Shown: positions 6,640 to 12,835 of the stretch, piece after piece | Layout of the letters: each line of letters starts with the position of its first letter | Position numbering within the stretch: the first letter of the stretch is position 1 | Assembly: GCA_046714215.1 (NCBI GenBank) | Contig: JBKKBM010000044.1 | Coordinates: 1 to 12,835 of the forward strand | Source of the DNA: DATLCI01 sp046714215 | GTDB lineage: Bacteria > Acidobacteriota > Terriglobia > Terriglobales > Acidobacteriaceae | Direction of reading: 5' to 3' | DNA length: 12,835 nucleotides | Notes under the pieces: model-generated | Database searches by the model: none | Told to the model about the DNA's origin: nothing | Seen by the model: the letters and a program-made list of their open reading frames with translations, nothing else | Translations under genes and position numbers: made by a program

Positions 6640-9600
6640 ATGAAGAGATGGACTACATCTCTCGCGACTTTTTGCGTACTGATGCTGGCGCTTACTGCCA
6701 CCAGTTTCGCGCAGACCGGCAACCAGGGATCGATCGAAGGCACTGTCCTTGACGCCTCCGGCGCCGTCATCCCTAACGCAACTTTGACTGCCACCAATCA
6801 GCAGATCGGCATCCAGTTCACCACCAAGAGCACGGCGGACGGACTGTTTGTGTTTCCGGTGCTCCCGGTCGGCACGTACGAATTAAAGGTTGAGCATGTT
6901 GGCTTTGCCACCTTGAGTCGCAAAGACGTGCAACTGAAGGTCGGCGCCAAGATGAATCTGCCGATGAACATGAGCATCTCTACCACCAGCGAAACGGTCA
7001 ATGTGACCTCCGCTGCGCCTCTGATCGAGACCTCGCGCACCGCCGTCAGCTCCACCGTAGACAACGCGTCCGTGGAAAAGCTCCCCACCAACGGACGCAA
7101 CTTCATTGACTTCGTGCTCCTCACCCCGGGCGTGACCCGCGACGTGCGCACCGGCGACATCAGCTTTGCCGGCCAGCGCGGCACCCTGAACTCCTTGACC
7201 GTGGACGGCGCGGACAACAACAACACCTTCTTCGGCCAGACCTCCGGCCGCACCGGCTCCGGCCGCGCGCCCTATCAGTTCAGCCAGGACGCAGTGCAGG
7301 AATTTCAAGTGAACACCAACGGCTATTCCGCGGAATTAGGACGCGCCGGCGGCGCGGTGGTGAACGTCATCACCAAATCCGGCACCAATGCATTCCACGG
7401 TTCCGGTCGCTGGTTTTATCGTGACCGCGGCATGAACGCGAACGATCCCATCAACAAGCAGACGGCGGCCTTGGCCGGCACGGCGGTGGCCCGTAAGCCT
7501 CCCTATCACTTCAATCAGTTTGGCGGCACCATCAATGGCCCCATTGTGAAGAACAAAGCGTTTTTCCTCTTTGACTACGATGCCCAGCGCAATACCCAGC
7601 CCAATCCCATAACCTTTAGTCTGCCCACCATCGCCGCGCCCACCGCGTTTGAGACGGCGGCGATGAACTACCTCACCGCACGTTCCGCGGCTTGGATCCG
7701 CACTTTGAACCAGGACACCTACCTGGGCAAGGTCGACTGGAACGTGACTAACGGCAACCTGTTCTCCATCCGTTACAACCGGCAGAACTTCACCGGCCAG
7801 GGATTTGAGAATGGCGGCCCCACCAATTCGTTTGAGCATACCGGTGCGGCGCTCGTCACTACGGACACGCTGACCGCGTCCCTCACCTCCACCATCACCA
7901 ACTCGTTGGTGAATGTGGCCCGCTTCAACTATCAGGTTGACAAGGAGCCGGGTCAGGCGAACAGCATTAATCCGGAAGCCATCGTCCGCCAGGGAAGTTT
8001 TTCCTTCACCGTGGGCCGCAACTTCTTCAGCCCGCGTGAGACCACCATCCATCGGCAGCAATACGCCGATACCATGACCTACACCCGCGGACGCCACACC
8101 CTGAAGGCGGGCGTGGACTTCATCCACGACGACATCCTCAATTACTTCCCCGGCAACTTCTCCGGCAGCTTCACCTTCAACAATCTGCAGAGCTTCGGCT
8201 GCAGCCTGCAGGGTGTTTCCTTGACTGCGGCTACTTGCCCGGGCGCGTCGGCCACCTACACCCAGGCTTTCGCGGGGACGGGAACGACCGGCGCCACCAC
8301 CAAGCCAAACATCTTCGAGTCGTCGTTCTTCGTGCAGGACGATTGGCGGGTCCGCTCCAACCTCACACTGACTTTGGGCGTGCGCTATGACCTGCAGCAG
8401 TCGGCGCAACCCTCGGTGCAGAATCCGGTCGCGTTAGCGGCCGGCTATGACACCAAGCAGTTGAACACCGACAAGAACAATTTCGCCCCGCGCTTGGGAT
8501 TTGCCTGGACGCCGTACCAAGAACGTACCTTCGTGGTGCGTGGCGGCTATGGCATCTTCTACGGCCGCACGCCCTCCATCATGGTGGGTACGGCGCACTC
8601 CAACAACGGTATCAACGTGGGTACGTTCACCTACTCCGGTGCGGCGATACCTTCCTATCCCAATACGCTGTGCGGTGCGCCGGTGGATACACCTAGCTGC
8701 GCGGCTCCGACCGGGGGTGCCTCCTCACCTCCCAGCATTTACCTCTTCAAGCCTGGCTATCAGCAACCCATCATCCAACAGGCCAACCTGGGAACAGAAT
8801 TCACGCTGATGAAAGATATGTCCCTGGCGATCGGATATCAGTTCGTGAAGGGTAATCACCTCCAGCGGACGCTTGACGTCAACCTCGGGGTTCCCGTCCC
8901 CACGAACATCACCGTCTCCACCACCGGGCAGGTGCTTACCTATCGTAAGTATCCGTCGGCCCGTCCGGTGACGACCCTGGGACGCGTCTCGCAGTTCGAA
9001 GACACCGCCAACTCCCTCTATCACGGCATGAACGTGCAGTTGACCAAGCGCTTCTCCCATCACTTCCAGTTCCAGTCTGCTTACACCTGGGGCAAGGTGA
9101 TCGACGATGTGCCGGACGCGACTGCCGTGGTGCCATTCGGCAGCGACGACGCCAAGATGGTCTCTGACCCCCAGCTGCTTTCCTTCGACCGCGGCCCGGG
9201 CGTGAATGACCAGCGCCATCGCTGGGTCAGCAGCTTGATCTGGACGATCGATTACGCCAGGGACATGAATCCCGTGGCCAAGGCGATCTTCAACGGGTGG
9301 GAACTCAGCGGCATCTTCACCGCCCAGTCCGGTCAGCCTTACACCGGCCTGGTCAGCTCTGACCTCAACACTGACCGTAACAGCCGGACGGACCGCGCCC
9401 CCAATGAGGGCCGCAACGCCTATCGGTTGCCTTCTTCCTATAGCCTCGACCCCCGCTTCCTCCGCAACATCAACATCGCGGAGAAGGCGAAGTTGCAGCT
9501 GTTCGCGGAAGCGTTCAACATCCTGAATCACTTCAACGTCTCCAGCGTGCGCTCCACGCAGTACGCAATGTTGGCTAATACGGCGACCAGCACCACGAAT

Positions 9601-9729
9601 TGCGGGGCGGGCTTCGCTCCAGGTGTGTCTTGCCTGGTTCCCCAAGTCGCCCCGACCACCCGCTTTGGTCTGCCCAACGGGCATACCGGAGCGCGCATCT
9701 TCCAACTGGGAGCGAAGATCAGCTTCTAA
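6640..9729 (+). CDS. TonB-dependent receptor, Oar-like, with carboxypeptidase regulatory-like domain
   Basis: This is an outer-membrane beta-barrel receptor of the Oar-like group abundant in Acidobacteriota; the ligand is unknown. The start at ATG 6640 is set by AAGGAG seven bases upstream and by the signal peptide that follows (residues 1-24, cleavage near SFA-QTG). The upstream in-frame TTG at 6598 is not supported. Domains: an Ig-like carboxypeptidase regulatory domain (about 29-115, GSIEGTVLDASGAVIPNATL onward); a plug domain (about 130-250, with LPTNGRNFIDFVLLTPGV and GAVVNVITKSGTNAFHGS); then the barrel to the C-terminal FQLGAKISF, ending in Phe as outer-membrane proteins usually do. 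Length is 1029 residues, normal for the group. I see no clear TonB box. The mature protein has six Cys in three close pairs. It is monocistronic, between its own promoter region and a strong terminator; no SusD-like partner is adjacent. Confidence 0.93.
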   Translation: MKRWTTSLATFCVLMLALTATSFAQTGNQGSIEGTVLDASGAVIPNATLTATNQQIGIQFTTKSTADGLFVFPVLPVGTYELKVEHVGFATLSRKDVQLKVGAKMNLPMNMSISTTSETVNVTSAAPLIETSRTAVSSTVDNASVEKLPTNGRNFIDFVLLTPGVTRDVRTGDISFAGQRGTLNSLTVDGADNNNTFFGQTSGRTGSGRAPYQFSQDAVQEFQVNTNGYSAELGRAGGAVVNVITKSGTNAFHGSGRWFYRDRGMNANDPINKQTAALAGTAVARKPPYHFNQFGGTINGPIVKNKAFFLFDYDAQRNTQPNPITFSLPTIAAPTAFETAAMNYLTARSAAWIRTLNQDTYLGKVDWNVTNGNLFSIRYNRQNFTGQGFENGGPTNSFEHTGAALVTTDTLTASLTSTITNSLVNVARFNYQVDKEPGQANSINPEAIVRQGSFSFTVGRNFFSPRETTIHRQQYADTMTYTRGRHTLKAGVDFIHDDILNYFPGNFSGSFTFNNLQSFGCSLQGVSLTAATCPGASATYTQAFAGTGTTGATTKPNIFESSFFVQDDWRVRSNLTLTLGVRYDLQQSAQPSVQNPVALAAGYDTKQLNTDKNNFAPRLGFAWTPYQERTFVVRGGYGIFYGRTPSIMVGTAHSNNGINVGTFTYSGAAIPSYPNTLCGAPVDTPSCAAPTGGASSPPSIYLFKPGYQQPIIQQANLGTEFTLMKDMSLAIGYQFVKGNHLQRTLDVNLGVPVPTNITVSTTGQVLTYRKYPSARPVTTLGRVSQFEDTANSLYHGMNVQLTKRFSHHFQFQSAYTWGKVIDDVPDATAVVPFGSDDAKMVSDPQLLSFDRGPGVNDQRHRWVSSLIWTIDYARDMNPVAKAIFNGWELSGIFTAQSGQPYTGLVSSDLNTDRNSRTDRAPNEGRNAYRLPSSYSLDPRFLRNINIAEKAKLQLFAEAFNILNHFNVSSVRSTQYAMLANTATSTTNCGAGFAPGVSCLVPQVAPTTRFGLPNGHTGARIFQLGAKISF

Positions 9730-9751
9730 CCAGTTGACTTGGCGTTTCTTC

Positions 9752-9785
9752 AAGCGGGGCCATTCGGCCCCGCTTTTTTATTTTT
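9752..9785 (+). terminator. Intrinsic terminator of the TonB-dependent receptor gene
   Basis: A perfect 10-bp GC-rich stem AAGCGGGGCC / GGCCCCGCTT (9752-9761 and 9766-9775) with loop ATTC is followed by TTTTATTTTT on the plus strand. It begins 22 bases after the receptor stop codon. On the minus strand the stem is followed by GAAGAAAC, so it is one-directional. The stop codon of the convergent PH-like gene (9778-9780) lies inside the T-tract. Confidence 0.93.
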
Positions 9786-10074
9786 CGGAAGCTTGGTAAC
9801 GCTCGATCAGCTCGCGGATGCGCTCGGCATCACCTTTCGTGTGTCCATGGCTAACGATGGGATTGCTGCCGCCGCTGGAGTCGATGCGGATGTCGGAGAA
9901 GATCAGCCGCTTGGATATCTGGACTGACGCCACCTTGGCGATCGCGATGCTTTCTTCCGTGCTGCCAAACATTCGCGGCTTCACGCGTAATACACGCTCC
10001 GCAGTGATCTCAATGCGGGTGGGAAAAACCATATTGCCCGCCGTCCAGCGGCTGGCGGTGAATACCTCGGCCAT
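9778..10074 (-). CDS. Small protein resembling a bacterial PH domain
   Basis: The protein has 98 residues, no signal peptide and no membrane span. Alternating short strands such as TRIEITAERVLRVKPR (19-34), a Ser/Ile-rich turn into ESIAIAKVASVQISKRLIFSDIRID (41-65) and a final helix GDAERIRELIERYQASEK (81-98) follow the pattern of bacterial PH-like domains: an IT-x-RV strand, an I-x-I-A-x-V-x-S-V strand and a C-terminal helix. In larger proteins such domains sit beside membrane spans; here it stands alone. The start ATG 10074 has GGAG five bases upstream; Met15 is a less likely alternative. The stop codon lies in the T-tract of the convergent receptor terminator. The gene is divergent from lysS. 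The function is unknown; that the gene is real is more certain than the fold. Confidence 0.65.
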   Translation of the reverse strand: MAEVFTASRWTAGNMVFPTRIEITAERVLRVKPRMFGSTEESIAIAKVASVQISKRLIFSDIRIDSSGGSNPIVSHGHTKGDAERIRELIERYQASEK

Positions 10075-10164
10075 GGCGACTCCATCCCGAGGCGAAGCGC
10101 GTTCCTCCGCCCCGAATACCGGAGTCCTTTATACACTGACCCCGCCGCCACAAGGCGTCCGACG

Positions 10165-10194
10165 GTGATCGCCATGAACCCCGATTGTTATAAT
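10165..10194 (+). promoter_or_regulatory. Extended -10 sigma70-type promoter for lysS
   Basis: A consensus TATAAT at 10189-10194 is preceded by TGT (10186-10188), making an extended -10 element. The best -35 with an 18-base spacer is GTGATC (10165-10170), three of six matches, which is common for extended -10 promoters. Transcription would start near 10201, leaving a leader of about 36 bases, too short for a T-box or riboswitch. Confidence 0.6.
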
Positions 10195-10236
10195 CAGTAG
10201 TTCCACCATCCGTCCCCGGCTCCACCGAAAGGCACC

Positions 10237-11811
10237 GTGTCACTCGAGCAGAAGATCTACGAACTGCGCCAGGAGAAGCTTAAGCAGATACAGGCTCTCG
10301 GCCACCAGACTTATCCGCACAAGTTTGCATACACGCACCAGCTTCCCCAGATCCTGGCGGAGTATTCCGGCAAGACCACGGAAGAACTGGAAGCGAACCG
10401 GGTGAACGTGCGCGTCTCCGGGCGGCTGATGTCCATTCGCGGACAGGGTAAAGCCGGCTTCGCCCACCTGCAGCAGGAGGGCGCGCGCCTGCAGATCTAC
10501 GTGAAACTTGATTTTGTCGGCGAGAACGGCTTTGCGCTCTACAAGTTGCTCGACCTGGGTGACCACATCGGCGTGCGCGGCTATCTTTTCCGCACCCGCA
10601 CCAATGAACTCAGTGTCCATGTGGAGGAGATCTATTTCCTCTCCAAGGACCTCTTGCCGCTCCCGGAAAAATGGCACGGATTACAAGACGTGGAACTCCG
10701 CTACCGCCAGCGCTATGTGGACCTGGTGATGAACCCCGAGGTGCGCGAAGTCTTCGTCAAGCGCAGCAAGGTAGTAAAGGCCATTCGCAGCTTTCTCGAC
10801 GCGCGTGGCTTTATCGAAGTCGAGACCCCGATGATGCAACCCCTGGCCGGCGGCGCGGCGGCGCGTCCGTTCACCACCCATCACAACGCGCTCGACATCG
10901 ATCTTTATCTCCGCATCGCGCCCGAACTCTACCTCAAGCGTCTGACCGTCGGCGGCTTGGATCGCGTCTATGAGATCAACCGTAACTTTCGCAATGAAGG
11001 TATCTCCACGCAGCACAATCCCGAGTTCACCATGCTGGAGTTCTATCAGGCCTACGCCGACTATCGCGATCTGATGGATCTCACCGAGCAGATGCTCGCC
11101 TTCGTCGCCCAGGAAGTGAACGGCACCACCAAGACCACCTTCAACGGACACGAGTTCGATTTTTCCGACTGGCAACGCCTTTCCATGCGCGAGGCCATCA
11201 TTAAATATTGGCCGGACACGGCCGGGGCGAAGCCGGCGATGAACGATTTTGCGGCGGCGGATTCCGTCGGCGCGCTGGTCAAGCGCTTCAACGCCGCGCA
11301 GCATCCGCACATGCCCTATGATCCCTCTGACCCTGCGGGCAAGACCATTGCCGCTCTGTTTGAGGCAGTGGCGGAAGAGCATCTCATTCAGCCCACCATT
11401 TTGTATGACTTCCCCGTCGCCATCTCGCCGCTCTCGAAGAACAAGCCGGACGAGCCGGACTGGGTCGAGCGCTTCGAAGTGTTTGTCGGCGGCCTGGAGA
11501 TTGGCAACGCCTTCAGCGAACTGAACGACCCTGAAGAACAGCGCCGCCGCTTCGAGCAGCAGCTCTCGGAAAAAGAGCGCGGCGACGAAGAGGCCCACGC
11601 CATGGACGAAGACTACATCCGCGCCCTCTCCTACGGCATGCCGCCCACGGGCGGCGAGGGCATCGGCATCGACCGTGTGACCATGCTGCTCACCGGCTCA
11701 CGCTCCATCCGCGACGTCATCCTCTTCCCCCTGTTGCGCCCCGCGAAGGGTACAGCCGATGAAGAGGCGAGCGCTGATGCCGAAGCTGCGGACACTAGCG
11801 ACGCGAAGTAG
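10237..11811 (+). CDS. lysS: Lysine--tRNA ligase, class II
   Basis: This cytosolic enzyme charges tRNA-Lys with lysine using ATP. Its 524 residues show an N-terminal helix (1-20), an OB-fold anticodon-binding domain (about 56-135, with VNVRVSGRLMSIRGQGKAGF) and the class II catalytic core. Motif 1 lies near 178-200 (RGFIEVETPMM). Motif 2 is RVYEINRNFRNEG (243-255), followed by QHNPEFTMLEFYQAYADY. Motif 3 is GEGIGIDRVTMLLTGSRSIR (473-492), ending in DVILFP. The length is slightly above E. coli LysS (about 505) because of an acidic Ala/Asp/Glu tail (504-524). The start is GTG at 10237 with AAAGG just upstream (10228-10232); no ATG fits the conserved N-terminus. It is expressed from its own promoter and is probably followed by the decarboxylase on the same transcript. 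Confidence 0.97.
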   Translation: MSLEQKIYELRQEKLKQIQALGHQTYPHKFAYTHQLPQILAEYSGKTTEELEANRVNVRVSGRLMSIRGQGKAGFAHLQQEGARLQIYVKLDFVGENGFALYKLLDLGDHIGVRGYLFRTRTNELSVHVEEIYFLSKDLLPLPEKWHGLQDVELRYRQRYVDLVMNPEVREVFVKRSKVVKAIRSFLDARGFIEVETPMMQPLAGGAAARPFTTHHNALDIDLYLRIAPELYLKRLTVGGLDRVYEINRNFRNEGISTQHNPEFTMLEFYQAYADYRDLMDLTEQMLAFVAQEVNGTTKTTFNGHEFDFSDWQRLSMREAIIKYWPDTAGAKPAMNDFAAADSVGALVKRFNAAQHPHMPYDPSDPAGKTIAALFEAVAEEHLIQPTILYDFPVAISPLSKNKPDEPDWVERFEVFVGGLEIGNAFSELNDPEEQRRRFEQQLSEKERGDEEAHAMDEDYIRALSYGMPPTGGEGIGIDRVTMLLTGSRSIRDVILFPLLRPAKGTADEEASADAEAADTSDAK

Positions 11812-11844
11812 CGTGCTTCTTTTGGCTCTCACCAGCATCTGAAG

Positions 11845-12835
11845 ATGAGCAGCCGAAGCAAAGACCTCATGCCATCTACCCCGGAAAGCCCGTTCTTCTT
11901 CGACGCGGACACCCGTCGCGCATTGGGCGAACAACTCGTTGCCATTATCAATGAGTATTATTCTTCGCTACCGTCGCGTCCGGTGCAGCTCCCTGCCGAA
12001 GCCAGAACTTTCGGACCGCTCACCGGGAAAATGCCGGAGGACAGCGCTGACCCGCTTGCCGTTCTGCACGAAGTCTGCGGGCAACTCATCGATCAGGGCT
12101 TCCACGTGCCCAGCGCCAACTATTTTGGCCTGATGAATCCCACTCCCACATATATGGCAGTATTGGCGGAGGCACTCGTCGCCGCGCTGAATCCGCAATT
12201 GGCCACCCAGGCCCGCTCGCAGCTCGCCTCCAAGATCGAGGATGAAACCATTCGCTGGATTGCCGGACGAGTCGGCTGGAGTGGCGAATCTGGCGGCACC
12301 TTCACCAGCGGCGGCAACGAAGCCAATTTCAGCGCGTTGGCGCTGGCCCTGGCGTATGCCTTTGCTAACGTCATCGAAGACGGCGTGGCCAGCATTGGCG
12401 GCCAGCCCATGGTCTACGCTTCCGCCGAGTCGCACCACTCGCTGGACAAATCCGTCGGGCTCTTGGGCCTCGGACGAAAGGCGCTTAGCCGCATCGCGCT
12501 CAATGACCGGATACAAATGGACATCGCCGCGCTGGAAGTCGCCATCCGATCCGACAAAGCCGCGGGACGCAAGCCCTTCTGCGTTGTCGCCACTGCCGGC
12601 ACCACGAACTCCGGCGCCATTGACGATATGGTCGCCATCGCCGCGGTCTGCCGCAAACACGGCCTCTGGCTCCACGTCGACGGTGCGTACGGCGCCGCCG
12701 CCATCTTCAGCAATACCCATCGCGACCTTATGCGCGGTATCGAACACGCGGACTCCGTCACTATCGATCCCCACAAGTGGCTGGCCATGCCCTTCGCCGC
12801 CGGAGTCATCATCACTTCTCATCCGGAGTTGTTGG
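11845..12835 (+). CDS. Group II PLP-dependent decarboxylase (3' partial)
   Basis: The frame is open from ATG 11845 to the right edge, 330 codons with no stop. It belongs to the aromatic-amino-acid/glutamate decarboxylase family (fold type I PLP enzymes). Visible are NYFGLMNPTP (92-101), the phosphate-binding GGTFTSGGNEANFSAL (150-165), the PLP-stacking His197 in AESHHSLDKS, the pyridine-N-binding Asp279 in LHVDGAYGAAA, and the Schiff-base Lys311 in TIDPHKWLAMPFAAG. All catalytic residues up to the edge are intact. What is missing is the C-terminal domain, perhaps 130-170 residues, which helps set specificity, so the substrate cannot be named. ATG 11845 lacks a good Shine-Dalgarno; ATG 11869 is an alternative with no better site. 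The gene follows lysS by 33 bases in the same frame and no terminator intervenes, so co-transcription is likely. Confidence 0.9.
   Translation, partial: MSSRSKDLMPSTPESPFFFDADTRRALGEQLVAIINEYYSSLPSRPVQLPAEARTFGPLTGKMPEDSADPLAVLHEVCGQLIDQGFHVPSANYFGLMNPTPTYMAVLAEALVAALNPQLATQARSQLASKIEDETIRWIAGRVGWSGESGGTFTSGGNEANFSALALALAYAFANVIEDGVASIGGQPMVYASAESHHSLDKSVGLLGLGRKALSRIALNDRIQMDIAALEVAIRSDKAAGRKPFCVVATAGTTNSGAIDDMVAIAAVCRKHGLWLHVDGAYGAAAIFSNTHRDLMRGIEHADSVTIDPHKWLAMPFAAGVIITSHPELL

Noticed and set aside
7336..8409. Long minus-strand open frame (357 codons) opposite the TonB-dependent receptor
   Set aside because: The plus strand encodes a full receptor with signal peptide and domains. The minus frame has no recognisable domain and a His/Gly/Arg/Val-rich composition typical of the antisense of GC-rich genes.
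8725..9753. Minus-strand open frame of 342 codons at the receptor 3' end
   Set aside because: It is an antisense shadow of the receptor barrel, running through its terminator, with no plausible ribosome-binding site or domain.
10195..10236. Possible T-box or lysine riboswitch leader before lysS
   Set aside because: The predicted leader is about 36 bases, far too short, and no T-box-like or riboswitch-like pattern was seen.
10681..11598. Minus-strand open frame of 305 codons inside lysS
   Set aside because: It is an antisense shadow of an intact, highly conserved lysS; no family features.
11775..11826. Possible terminator after lysS (GAAGC ... GCTTC then TTTT)
   Set aside because: The stem is only about 5 bp with a loop of some 30 bases; too weak to call an intrinsic terminator.
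11968..12822. Minus-strand open frame of 284 codons near the right edge
   Set aside because: The plus strand carries the PLP decarboxylase with all catalytic motifs; the minus frame is its shadow.
1..12835. Mobile elements, CRISPR arrays, tRNA/rRNA genes, defence or toxin-antitoxin systems
   Set aside because: No transposase, integrase, direct-repeat array, tRNA-like sequence or known defence domain was recognised; the window reads as ordinary chromosomal genes.

Overview
The window looks like chromosomal DNA of an Acidobacteriota member. This is an inference from gene content: a large TonB-dependent receptor of the Oar/carboxypeptidase-regulatory-domain type common in that phylum, an ATP synthase F0 cluster with both AtpZ-like and AtpI-like proteins, and high G+C at third codon positions. 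No rRNA or marker gene is present to settle the taxonomy.

Layout, left to right. (1) Bases 1-2854, plus strand: the end of nuoM and all of nuoN, two antiporter-like proton-pumping subunits of respiratory complex I, joined by an ATGA stop/start overlap. (2) Bases 2867-4548, minus strand: an ABC-2 type export system, with the ATPase upstream and the permease downstream, also joined by an ATGA overlap. It converges on nuoN with only 12 bases between stop codons. (3) Bases 4573-6496, minus strand: an F0 ATP synthase cluster in the order atpZ-like, atpI-like, atpB (a), atpE (c), closed by a clear intrinsic terminator. The b and delta subunits and the whole F1 sector are not here. (4) Bases 6640-9729, plus strand: the TonB-dependent receptor, ending in a very strong intrinsic terminator. 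(5) Bases 9778-10074, minus strand: a 98-residue protein resembling a bacterial PH domain. (6) Bases 10237-11811, plus strand: lysS behind an extended -10 promoter. (7) Base 11845 to the right edge, plus strand: the first 330 codons of a group II PLP-dependent decarboxylase, in the same frame as lysS and probably co-transcribed with it.

Functionally the left half is energy conservation: complex I subunits build the proton gradient that the a/c rotor of the ATP synthase uses. The TonB-dependent receptor would draw on that gradient through TonB/ExbBD encoded elsewhere. The ABC exporter, PH-like protein, lysS and decarboxylase show no clear functional link to these genes.

I found no phage, insertion sequence, CRISPR array, tRNA or defence system. 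I do not see a new multi-gene system. The points most worth checking are the c subunit (signal-peptide-like N-terminus, and Gln and Glu-Ser at sodium-ligand positions), the b-less F0 operon, the ABC operon starting right after a terminator, the three paired-cysteine loops in the receptor, and the in-frame lysS/decarboxylase junction. No gap between genes exceeds about 165 bases.
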